A stretch of DNA of 64,000 nt from Kribbella sp. VKM Ac-2569 (GTDB taxonomy: Bacteria > Actinomycetota > Actinomycetes > Propionibacteriales > Kribbellaceae). The stretch lies in the NCBI RefSeq assembly GCF_004216905.1, contig NZ_SGXJ01000007.1, positions 345,531 to 409,530 on the forward strand, read 5' to 3'. Of this stretch, positions 8,420 through 16,477 are shown piece by piece; the first letter of the stretch is position 1; every line of letters starts with the position of its first letter. The translations under genes and the position numbers were made by a program. Below the pieces are notes generated by a model. It did no database searches, was not told where the DNA came from, and was given only the letters and a program-made list of their open reading frames with translations.

Positions 8420-9510
8420 CGGCGGATGCCCCGCCGGTGGTAGCAGTCGACAAGAGCCAGGATTCCGCACCTTCTCGGGGGGTGCGGGCCTGGCTGTCGC
8501 GGCATCCGCTGGCGGCGTACGCGATCCGAAGAGTCGGGATCTACTTCGTGGAGCTCTGGGGAGCGCTCACCATCGCGTTCTTCTTCTTCCGTCTGATCCC
8601 GGGCGACCCGGTCCAGACGCTGATCCAGACCCTGCAGCAGAACTACATGTACAACCAGCAGGCGAGCACCGAGCTCATCGCCCGCTACCAGCAGGAGTTC
8701 GGTCTCACCGGGAACATGTTCTCCCAGTACCTGAAGTACATGGAGAAACTCGTTCTGCACGGCGATCTCGGCCCGAGCCTCATCAACTACCCGACGCCGG
8801 CCCAGGACGTGATCCTGAGAGCGTTGCCCTGGACCATCGGTCTGCTCGGGATCTCGGCGGTGCTGTCCTGGATCCTCGGCGTGATCCTCGGCGCGATCGC
8901 GGGCTGGCGGCGCGGGAAACTCGGTTCCGCGATCGCGACCAACCTGTCGATCGCGCTCTCCCACGTTCCGTACTTCTTCGTCGCGCTGATCCTGGTGTAC
9001 ATCTTCGCGTACTCGATGGGCGTGCTGCCTGCGAGATCGGCGTACGACTCCAATATCAGTCCCGGGATCTCGCTGGAGTTCATCGGCAGCGTGCTCAAGT
9101 ACGGGTTGCTGCCGGGGCTGTCGATCGTGGTGATCGGGACGCTCAGCTGGATCCTGTCCACCCGGATGCTGATGGTTCCGGTGCTCGGCGAGGACTACCT
9201 GGTCTACGCCGAGGCGAAGGGCCTGAAGGGCTGGCGGATCCTGACCCGGTACGCGCTGCGGAACTGCTACCTGCCGCAGATCACCGCGTTCGGCATCTCG
9301 CTCGGCTTCATCTTCAACGGCAACGTGCTGGTCGAGCAGCTGTTCAACTACCCGGGTCTCGGGACCACGCTGGTCACCGCGATCCAGCAGCTCGACTTCA
9401 ACACGATCCTCGGGGTCACCGACATCGCGATCTTCTCGGTGCTGACCGCCGTACTCCTCCTCGACCTCCTGCTCCCGCTGCTGGACCCGCGGGTCAAGTA
9501 CTGGAAGTAG
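8416..9510 (+). CDS. ABC importer permease, DppB/OppB type
   Basis: A 364-residue inner-membrane permease of the DppB class. The start is GTG 8416, overlapping the stop of the binding protein (GTGA). After a cytoplasmic tail of about 45 residues the first transmembrane segment (about 55-70) precedes the family signature FRLIPGDPV and a large periplasmic loop; five more segments follow. The cytoplasmic EAA loop, EAKGLKGWRILTRYALRN, docks to the ATPases. It pairs with the following DppC-like permease to make the membrane channel. Confidence 0.92.
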   Translation: MTADAPPVVAVDKSQDSAPSRGVRAWLSRHPLAAYAIRRVGIYFVELWGALTIAFFFFRLIPGDPVQTLIQTLQQNYMYNQQASTELIARYQQEFGLTGNMFSQYLKYMEKLVLHGDLGPSLINYPTPAQDVILRALPWTIGLLGISAVLSWILGVILGAIAGWRRGKLGSAIATNLSIALSHVPYFFVALILVYIFAYSMGVLPARSAYDSNISPGISLEFIGSVLKYGLLPGLSIVVIGTLSWILSTRMLMVPVLGEDYLVYAEAKGLKGWRILTRYALRNCYLPQITAFGISLGFIFNGNVLVEQLFNYPGLGTTLVTAIQQLDFNTILGVTDIAIFSVLTAVLLLDLLLPLLDPRVKYWK

Positions 9511-9512
9511 TG

Positions 9513-10394
9513 ATGACGATGAGATTTCTGAACGCGGTGCTGCGGACGATCCGGAACAGCCGGCGGTTGGCGGCCGGGTTGGTCATCCTCGGGGTGATGG
9601 TCCTGCTGGCGTTGTTCAGCCCGTTGATCGTGAACGCGATCGGGGGTGGCAAGGATCCGATCGAGGTGGCGGCGTACGAGAAATGGCTGGTGCCCGGAGC
9701 CGGGCATCTGCTGGGCACCGACCAGTTCGGCCGGGACGTGTTCGCGATGGTGATGAAGGCGCTGTCCGTCTCGCTCCAGATCGGAGCGATCGCGGGCATC
9801 ATCTCCACCGTCGTGGGGGTGATCGTGGCGTTCGTGGCCGGCTACAAGGGCGGCTGGATCGACGGCATCCTGTCGACGTTCACCGGGATCCTGCTGGTGA
9901 TCCCGACGTTCCCGTTGCTGATCGCGCTCTCGGCGTACGCGAAGAACGTGACGCTGTTCCAGGTCGGGGTGATGATCTCGATCTTCGCGTGGCCGTTCGC
10001 GGCCAAGACCATCCGTTCCCAGGTGCTCAGCCTGCGGACCCGGCCGTACGTCGACCTGGCGCGGGTGAGCAAGGCCCGCGACATTGAGATCATCGTCACC
10101 GAACTGCTGCCGAACCTGCTGCCGTTCATCGGCGTCGGGTTCGCATCGTCGGCGCTCGGCGCGATCTTCGGCCTCGTCGGTCTGGAGGTGATCGGGCTCG
10201 GGCCGGGCGGTGTCGTCGACCTCGGCCAGATCATCTACAACGCGATCACCACCGGCGCGCTGACGCTCGGGGCGTGGCCGATGTTCGTGGTCCCGATCGT
10301 GCTGCTGACGCTGCTGTTCGCGGCGCTGAACATGGTCAACATCGGGTTGGAAGAGGTCTACAACCCGCGGCTGAGAGGAGTGGCCGGTGAATAA
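9513..10394 (+). CDS. ABC importer permease, DppC/OppC type
   Basis: A 293-residue permease with the DppC signature HLLGTDQFGRDVFAMV after the first membrane span, and five further spans. The EAA loop is the region DLARVSKARDIEIIVTELLPN. Start choice: GTG 9510, ATG 9513 and ATG 9519 are all in frame; a GGAAG at 9503-9507 best fits 9513. The gene begins 2 bp after the DppB stop and overlaps the next gene by 8 bp, so all five importer genes are co-transcribed. Confidence 0.9.
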   Translation: MTMRFLNAVLRTIRNSRRLAAGLVILGVMVLLALFSPLIVNAIGGGKDPIEVAAYEKWLVPGAGHLLGTDQFGRDVFAMVMKALSVSLQIGAIAGIISTVVGVIVAFVAGYKGGWIDGILSTFTGILLVIPTFPLLIALSAYAKNVTLFQVGVMISIFAWPFAAKTIRSQVLSLRTRPYVDLARVSKARDIEIIVTELLPNLLPFIGVGFASSALGAIFGLVGLEVIGLGPGGVVDLGQIIYNAITTGALTLGAWPMFVVPIVLLTLLFAALNMVNIGLEEVYNPRLRGVAGE

Positions 10395-11220
10395 CGTCCC
10401 TGGGAATGTTTCCGAGAGTGTCCTGGAGATCAAGGGGCTCGAGGTCGTCTACTCCACCAACCGCGGCGACGTGAAAGCGGTCCGCGGCATCGATCTCGAC
10501 GTACGTCGCGGTGAGATCCTCGGGATCGCGGGGGAGTCGGGCAGCGGGAAGAGCACGCTCGCGGTCGCGCTGCTCCGGCTCCTGAAGGCGCCGGGCAAGG
10601 TGACCGGCGGCTCGGTGCTGTTCAACCCGGCCGGCCGTTCGCCGGTGGACCTGCTGAAGGTCCACGGCGAGGAACTGCGGGTACTGCGGTGGAGCGCTCT
10701 CTCGTATCTCCCGCAGGGCTCGATGAGCTCGCTCAACCCGGTCATGCGGGTGGAGGACCAGTTCAAGGACGTGATCCTGGAGCACGCGCCGGAACGCAAG
10801 AGCTCCCTGCACGAGATGATCCCGCGGCTGCTCGCGCAGGTCGGTCTCGAGCCGCGGGTGGCCCGGATGTACCCGCACGAGCTGTCCGGCGGGATGAAGC
10901 AGCGGGTGCTGATGGCGATCGCGGTCGCGCTCGAACCCGACCTGGTGATCGCGGACGAGCCGACCACCGCGCTGGACGTGACGATCCAGCGGGTGATCCT
11001 GCAGTCGCTCGCGGATCTGCGCACCGACTTCGGGGTGACCCTGATGGTGATCTCGCACGACATGGGCGTGCACGCACAGCTCGCGGACCGGGTCGCGGTG
11101 ATGTACGAGGGACAGCTCGTCGAGGTCGGCGACGTACGGCAGGTCTTCAAGGACCCGCAGGACGCCTACACCCGGCAGCTGATCGAGTCGATCCCGAAGC
11201 TCGGACGGAGGGCATCATGA
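10387..11220 (+). CDS. ABC importer ATPase, DppD/OppD type
   Basis: A 277-residue nucleotide-binding subunit. Walker A is GESGSGKS near residue 50, the Q-loop is SYLPQGSMSSLNP, the ABC signature is LSGGMKQR, Walker B is LVIADEPTTALD and the switch His is in VISHDMG. The spacing and the SSLNP motif are those of the oligopeptide-type ATPases that form a heterodimer with a DppF partner. It is shorter than usual DppD (about 320), ending soon after the family C-terminal HPYT-like region (here DAYTRQLIESIPKLG), so the extended C-terminal oligopeptide-type domain with its iron-sulfur cysteines is absent. It overlaps the permease by 8 bp and the next ATPase by 4 bp. Confidence 0.92.
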   Translation: MNNVPGNVSESVLEIKGLEVVYSTNRGDVKAVRGIDLDVRRGEILGIAGESGSGKSTLAVALLRLLKAPGKVTGGSVLFNPAGRSPVDLLKVHGEELRVLRWSALSYLPQGSMSSLNPVMRVEDQFKDVILEHAPERKSSLHEMIPRLLAQVGLEPRVARMYPHELSGGMKQRVLMAIAVALEPDLVIADEPTTALDVTIQRVILQSLADLRTDFGVTLMVISHDMGVHAQLADRVAVMYEGQLVEVGDVRQVFKDPQDAYTRQLIESIPKLGRRAS

Positions 11221-12104
11221 AGTCGGAGCTCGAGCTTCGTGGCGTACAGCAACGGTTCCACGCTCGTGGGGTCGCCGACGGTTACATCACCGCGGTGGAC
11301 GACGTGAGCTTCAGCCTGGCCGCGTCGCCGCCGCAGATCGTCAGCCTGGTCGGCCAGAGCGGCAGCGGGAAGAGCACGATCGCCCGCAACGTCCTCGGCC
11401 TGCAGAAACCCACGGCCGGATCCGTGCTGTACGGCGGGAAGGACATCTTCAAACTGAGCCGGGCCGAGTACGACGAGTACCGGCGCGACGTCCAACCGGT
11501 GTTCCAGGACCCGTACGCGATCTTCAACCCGTTCTACCGGGTCGATCGCGTGCTCTGGAAGGCGGTGAAGAAGTTCAAGCTCGCGGACACCCGGGCCAAG
11601 GGCCTCGAGCTGATCGAGGAGTCGTTGCGCGCAGTCCGGCTGGAGCCGGAGAACGTGCTCGGCCGGTACCCGCACCAGCTCTCCGGCGGTCAGCGGCAGC
11701 GCATCATGCTGGCGCGGGTCCACATGCTGCGCCCCTCGTTCATCATCGCGGACGAGCCGGTGTCGATGCTGGACGCCCAGGTGCGCAAGCACTTCCTGGA
11801 CATCCTGCTCGACTTCCAGATCAAGCACGGGATGACGACGCTGTTCATCACCCACGACCTGTCCACGGTCTACTACCTCGGCGGCGAGGTCATGGTCATC
11901 ACCAAGGGCGAGATCGTCGAACGCGGCCCGGTCTCCACGGTGATGCACGAGCCCTCGCACCCGTACACCAAGCTCCTCCTCGACTCCATCCCCCAACCCG
12001 ACCCCGACCAGCGCTGGACCAGCCGCATCGCCGTCGACGAACTGGAACGCCTCGACGACGCGAACCCGGCCGCCGACACAAAGCCGGAGGCGCCGATCAT
12101 CTAG
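11217..12104 (+). CDS. ABC importer ATPase, DppF/OppF type
   Basis: A 295-residue partner ATPase. It has Walker A GQSGSGKS, Q-loop PVFQDPYAIFNPFY, signature LSGGQRQR, Walker B FIIADEPVSMLD and switch His THDLS, followed by the C-terminal HPYTKLLLDSIPQP typical of OppF/DppF. ATG 11217 overlaps the DppD stop. The gene ends the operon; its last 8 bp overlap the end of the convergent methyltransferase, and no terminator hairpin is evident there. In the D-loop MLDAQ replaces the usual SALDVS, a mild variation of a kind seen in some sugar-linked members. Confidence 0.92.
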   Translation: MKSELELRGVQQRFHARGVADGYITAVDDVSFSLAASPPQIVSLVGQSGSGKSTIARNVLGLQKPTAGSVLYGGKDIFKLSRAEYDEYRRDVQPVFQDPYAIFNPFYRVDRVLWKAVKKFKLADTRAKGLELIEESLRAVRLEPENVLGRYPHQLSGGQRQRIMLARVHMLRPSFIIADEPVSMLDAQVRKHFLDILLDFQIKHGMTTLFITHDLSTVYYLGGEVMVITKGEIVERGPVSTVMHEPSHPYTKLLLDSIPQPDPDQRWTSRIAVDELERLDDANPAADTKPEAPII

Positions 12105-12873
12105 GACGCACTCCCGACGTGCACAGGAACTGGTAGAACCACGCGGTGAAGGACGGATCGGTCATCAGCTCGCGGTACCGTGCGAGCTCGTCCGGGGTGG
12201 CACCCGCCGCCAGCAGGAGAGGCTCCGCCTGCTCGTTGAGGTTGCGGTGCAGGAGGCAGCCGTCGGTGCCACCCGCCGTCGTCTCGGAGTACTCCATCGT
12301 GTGTACGTCGGTCAGGCCGGCGGCGGTCATCCGGGCCGCAGTGCCGCCCGCCCAGGTCAAGCTGATGCCGCCGGCCGGGCCGACGACCTCGTGGGAGAGG
12401 TACTGCATCCGCGCCCAGAGCGCCCGGTCCTCGGCGCTCGGCGCCGAGATCGGATGCAGTCGGCGGCCGGTGAAGTCGCCGATGACGAGCAGCCCGCCAG
12501 GCGCGAGCGCGTTCACCAGTTCGGCGAAGATCTGCTCGCGCTCGGGAATGTGCATGAGGACGAGCCGGGCGTGGATCAGGTCGAAAGGGCCGTCCACCCC
12601 GAGACCGTCGCGGACATCGTGTTTGCGGACCTCGACGTTCGCCGCGAGATCGGTGAGCTGTGCGGTATCGATGTCCACGGCAACGACCTCGCCGGTGCGC
12701 GCGGCCAGCCAGTTCGCGATCCGGCCGGAGCCGGCGCCGATCTCCAGGCAGCGTGCGGTGGGAGACAGGCCGCGGCGTTCGAGGCACCAGTGGGTCGGTG
12801 CGTCGATCAGGTTGCCGAGGTGGTCGAGATGGTGCCGTCCGAGCTCACTGCCGGTGTCGAAGATGTAGTTCAT
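12097..12873 (-). CDS. Class I SAM-dependent methyltransferase
   Basis: A 258-residue methyltransferase. Motif I, which binds S-adenosylmethionine, is LEIGAGSGRIANWLA near residue 48; the acidic end of strand 2 is VAVDIDTAQL; motif II/III follows as PFDLIHARLVLMHIPE and the LAPGGLLVIGDF strand. The C-terminal part is a variable lid, probably for a small molecule. I chose ATG 12873 (MNYIFDTG...), as related proteins begin this way; an upstream in-frame ATG at 12909 would add 12 residues. The product cannot be named. Confidence 0.85.
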   Translation of the reverse strand: MNYIFDTGSELGRHHLDHLGNLIDAPTHWCLERRGLSPTARCLEIGAGSGRIANWLAARTGEVVAVDIDTAQLTDLAANVEVRKHDVRDGLGVDGPFDLIHARLVLMHIPEREQIFAELVNALAPGGLLVIGDFTGRRLHPISAPSAEDRALWARMQYLSHEVVGPAGGISLTWAGGTAARMTAAGLTDVHTMEYSETTAGGTDGCLLHRNLNEQAEPLLLAAGATPDELARYRELMTDPSFTAWFYQFLCTSGVRPR

Positions 12874-12915
12874 CCCAGCAGCGTCACGCGGCCGGCGTAC
12901 CGCCCGCATCCGGGA

Positions 12916-15729
12916 TCATCCGGATCGCGTCAACGCCCAGGCGACCACCTCGTAGCGGCTGGTGAGATCGAGTTTCTGGCGGAGGTGCTCGAGATGCGTC
13001 TCGACGGTACGGCGCGAGATCGTCAGGGAACGCGCGATCTCGTCGTTGCTCAGCCCCTGGCCGGCCAGGTCGGCGACCTCCAGTTCACGGCGGCTCAGTG
13101 GGCGGTCGTCGACCGTCGGCGGGGCGAGCGCCTCGACGATCAGATCGTCCTGCGACAGTTCCCGGCCCGCGGCCATCAGACGGGCGGCCCGCCGTACGCC
13201 GATCTGGCGGCGTAGCCGTTCGACCGTGGCGTCGCAGAACGTCGTCATGGTTCCGGACATCCGGCCGCCACGCCGGCTGAGGGCGGTCGCGGCGCCGGCG
13301 AGCCGGAGCGCGGCGCGGGTCCGGCCCTCGTTCGCGGCCAGGCTCATGCTCGCCCACAGCCAATCGGGGTCTTCGATCAAGCCGGAGGCCGCGCGGATCT
13401 GGTCGACGACCGCGTCGAGTTGATGCCGGTGCGCGTCGACATCGCCGGCTACCGCGGCGGAGAACGCGATGCCGAGCCGGGCGTTCACATTCATCGCGGC
13501 GCCACCGCCCGCCAGGCTGACCTCGAGCGCTTCGCGGTAGTGCGTCTCGCCCTCGGCCCAGCGGCCGTTCTCGAACAGCGTCAGACCGAGTACGGTCAGC
13601 GCCCAGCCGCGGCCGCGCTCGTCGCCGGAGCGGGTGAACATGCCGATGCTCTGCTCGCACAGTTCGACTGCCCGGCCGGTGTCGCCGCTGGATGCCGTCG
13701 CCAGCGCGAGATCTCGCAGGCTGCGCGCCGAACCGTTCTGGTCGCCGAGTTGCCGGCGGAGTGTGAGGCTCTGGTGGTAGGCGCGCCGTGCGGCCGGGTA
13801 GTCGCGTTGCCGCCAGGCGAGGCGGCCGAGTCGCGCGAGCGCGGCGGCCCGGACTTTCGGCTCGGCCGGCGCATGGCCGAGGTACTGCTCGATGCGGGCC
13901 CGGGCTTCGTTGACCTGGCCGCGGTGCTCGGAGTAGTAGCCGAGCGCGGTGGACAGACGCAGGGCGAGATCGTTGGGCCGGCTGCCTGCCCAGGCCAAGG
14001 CCGCCAGGAGATTGGCTTCCTCGCGTTGGAGGTCGACGAGCGCCGTCGCCCGATCCGGTCCGCGGAGGCGGGCGTCGCCACGACGTACCACGGCCAGATA
14101 GTGACGGGCGTGGCGGTCGCGTACGGCGTCCTCGTTGTCGAAGACTGCGACGGCGTACTGGCGGACCGGCTCCAGGAGCCGGAAACGCAGGCGGCCGTCG
14201 GGGAGGGATTCCGTGAGTACGAGGGAGTGATCGACGAGGGCTGCGAGGGTGGTGAGGAGGTCGTCGTCCAGCCCGGCGACCGCTTCGAGGGCGTCCAGGT
14301 CGAAGCCGCCGGCGAACACCGCGAGACGTCCGAACAGCTGTTGCTGCGGAGGTTGCAGGAGACGGTAGCTCGCGTCGAGCGCGGCGCGCATCGTTGCTTG
14401 TCGTCCGTGGCGCTCGTTCAGGAGCGGAGTGAGGCGGTCGAGGACCTGATGTGCGGAGAGGACGCGGATCCAGGCGGCGGCGAGCTCGACAGCAAGGGGG
14501 AGCCCGTCGAGCTGGCGGCAGATCTGGCGGACGGTGGGGCTGTCGTCGCGTGGGAAGTCCGCGTTGACGAGGCGTGCGCGGTCGATGAAGAGCTCGGTCG
14601 CGGTGCGGTCCGGCAGTGGTGGCAGCCGGTAGACATGTTCCCCTGGTGCGGCGAGCGGGACTCGGCTGGTGGCGAGGACTCGCAGACCTGGACAGTCGGC
14701 GAGCAGTTGCACGACGTACGCCGCTGCCTCCGACGCGAGATGCTCGCAGTTGTCGAGAATCAGCAGCAGGTCGGATGTCGGCCTCAGCACCTCACCCGGC
14801 CGGAGCCCGAGCGCCCCCGCGACTCCGCTCGCCACGGAGTCCGCCGCAGCGAGCTCGACCAGCACAAGGGACGAGTCCTGCTGGGCCGCGTATTCGCGGA
14901 CGAGTCTGGTCTTCCCCGCTCCGGGTGGGCCTGCAATCGTCACCAGCCGGGACCCGTTGAGCAAGCGGCCGACCCGATCGAGCTCGGCGTCCCGTCCGAA
15001 GAAGCGGGTCAGCGCCACGCCGCTTCTGCCCGCGCCGACCCGCGCACGCCCGCCTCCGCTGGGCGCGGTGGTGAGCAGGTTGTGATGGAGGGTCTGTAGC
15101 GAGGGTGATGGATCGGTGCCCAGCTCGTCGGTGAGGTGTTGGCGGAGGGCACCGTAGCGTTCCAGGGCCTCGGCCTGTCGGCCGGCGTCGCGGAGGGCGG
15201 TGAGAAGCCTTAGCCACAACGTTTCCCGGAGCGGGTAGCGCGTGGTGAGCTTCTGGAGGTCGGTGATGTCGGCGTCGGTTCGCTGTTCCCAGGCGGTGAG
15301 GTAGCGCTCGACGAGCGCGGGCGTCTCGTGCTCGTCGAACCACGCAGAGAGCGCGCTCCCGAACGGATCTCCGCGCCACAACGCCAACGCCTGCACGGGT
15401 TTGCCGTCGTCGAGCAGCCGATGGAAGCGCAGTACGTCGACACTCTCCACCGGCACGTCGAGGCGGTAGCCCGCTGGCTCGGTCGTCACCGCGTCGTCGC
15501 CGAGCACGCGCCGCAGTCGCCCGACGTACGTCTGCAGGCTGCCGCGCAGGCGCTGCGGCGGATCGTCGGCCCACAGCGCGCGACCGAGACCGTCGAACGA
15601 AACCGTCCGTCCGCAGTTCAGCGCGAGCATCGCCAGCAACGCCCGGACCTTGCGGCCCGGAACCCGAACCACCCGCCCGTCCCGACGGATCTCGAACGGG
15701 CCGAGCAGCCGAATGTCGAGATGTCCCAT
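12916..15729 (-). CDS. SARP/NB-ARC/LuxR hybrid transcriptional regulator
   Basis: A 937-residue AfsR-like regulator. Residues about 5-95 are an OmpR-type winged helix (Trans_reg_C), about 100-245 the bacterial transcriptional activation (BTAD) domain, together a SARP. A P-loop NTPase follows with Walker A GPPGAGKT at 267-274 and an LLILDNCEHL Walker B, then a helical TPR-like region, and finally a LuxR-type helix-turn-helix in the last 60 residues (LSRRELEVADLAGQGLS...). The start is ATG 15729, just after GGGGGTGAG. SARPs usually activate secondary-metabolite genes; no such cluster is next to it, only the adjacent LysE exporter. Two DNA-binding domains in one chain is unusual. Confidence 0.9.
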   Translation of the reverse strand: MGHLDIRLLGPFEIRRDGRVVRVPGRKVRALLAMLALNCGRTVSFDGLGRALWADDPPQRLRGSLQTYVGRLRRVLGDDAVTTEPAGYRLDVPVESVDVLRFHRLLDDGKPVQALALWRGDPFGSALSAWFDEHETPALVERYLTAWEQRTDADITDLQKLTTRYPLRETLWLRLLTALRDAGRQAEALERYGALRQHLTDELGTDPSPSLQTLHHNLLTTAPSGGGRARVGAGRSGVALTRFFGRDAELDRVGRLLNGSRLVTIAGPPGAGKTRLVREYAAQQDSSLVLVELAAADSVASGVAGALGLRPGEVLRPTSDLLLILDNCEHLASEAAAYVVQLLADCPGLRVLATSRVPLAAPGEHVYRLPPLPDRTATELFIDRARLVNADFPRDDSPTVRQICRQLDGLPLAVELAAAWIRVLSAHQVLDRLTPLLNERHGRQATMRAALDASYRLLQPPQQQLFGRLAVFAGGFDLDALEAVAGLDDDLLTTLAALVDHSLVLTESLPDGRLRFRLLEPVRQYAVAVFDNEDAVRDRHARHYLAVVRRGDARLRGPDRATALVDLQREEANLLAALAWAGSRPNDLALRLSTALGYYSEHRGQVNEARARIEQYLGHAPAEPKVRAAALARLGRLAWRQRDYPAARRAYHQSLTLRRQLGDQNGSARSLRDLALATASSGDTGRAVELCEQSIGMFTRSGDERGRGWALTVLGLTLFENGRWAEGETHYREALEVSLAGGGAAMNVNARLGIAFSAAVAGDVDAHRHQLDAVVDQIRAASGLIEDPDWLWASMSLAANEGRTRAALRLAGAATALSRRGGRMSGTMTTFCDATVERLRRQIGVRRAARLMAAGRELSQDDLIVEALAPPTVDDRPLSRRELEVADLAGQGLSNDEIARSLTISRRTVETHLEHLRQKLDLTSRYEVVAWALTRSG

Positions 15730-15856
15730 CTCACCCCCGAGAGATACGGCCACCCACTCTACCGATCCACCGGGTCGTCCCCGATTGACAGCGAACTGGC
15801 AGCGGCCGTCCGTACGGTCTCTTCCTGAGCGGGCGAAGGCCCGGATCGGGGGGATC

Positions 15857-16477
15857 ATGCCAAGCGGGACAACAGTCCTGTCCTTCTGCCTGGCGGCTCT
15901 GGTGGTGCTCGTCGTACCAGGGCCGTCGGTCGCCTACGTGGTGGCGTGCAGCCTGCGCCACGGCCGCACAGCTGGCCTCGCATCCGTGCTCGGCCTGGAA
16001 CTCGGCGCGCTCGTCCACGTCGTCGCGGCCGCCGCGGGACTGGGTGCGGTACTCACGTCGTCACCTGACCTGTTCCGGCTGATCAGGTATGCCGGTGCCG
16101 GCTATCTGCTCGTGATGGGAGTACGCGAGTTCCGTCCGCCGAGCGACAATGCACCCAAGCACCGTGCCCTGCCGAGGAGCTGTCTCCGGATGATCCGCGA
16201 CGGCATCTTCGTCGACCTGCTGAACCCGAAGACGGTGCTGTTCTTCCTCGCGTTCCTTCCACAGTTCGTCCGTCCGGCGGAGGGGTCCGGACCGACACAG
16301 ATCCTCGTCCTCGGTGCCTGCTTCGTCCTCCTGGCCGCCGCCTGCGACGCAACCTACGCCACGATCGCCGGCACCCTGGCCCCCCGGATCCACCGATCCC
16401 CGCAAGCCCGACGCAGAATCAAACAGACGACCGGAGGCGTCTATCTGGCCCTTGCCGGGCTCGCGGTGGTGTCCTAG
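15857..16477 (+). CDS. LysE/RhtB-family amino acid exporter
   Basis: A 206-residue membrane protein with five to six hydrophobic segments. The family motifs are present: VVPGPS in the first span (residues about 20-25) and the NPKTVLFFLAFLPQF segment in the middle. These proteins export amino acids or their derivatives by proton antiport. ATG 15857 follows a GGGGGG-rich ribosome-binding region and is 127 bp from the divergent SARP gene, so the two may be linked in regulation. It converges with the phospholipase C gene, overlapping it by 4 bp. Confidence 0.9.
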   Translation: MPSGTTVLSFCLAALVVLVVPGPSVAYVVACSLRHGRTAGLASVLGLELGALVHVVAAAAGLGAVLTSSPDLFRLIRYAGAGYLLVMGVREFRPPSDNAPKHRALPRSCLRMIRDGIFVDLLNPKTVLFFLAFLPQFVRPAEGSGPTQILVLGACFVLLAAACDATYATIAGTLAPRIHRSPQARRRIKQTTGGVYLALAGLAVVS

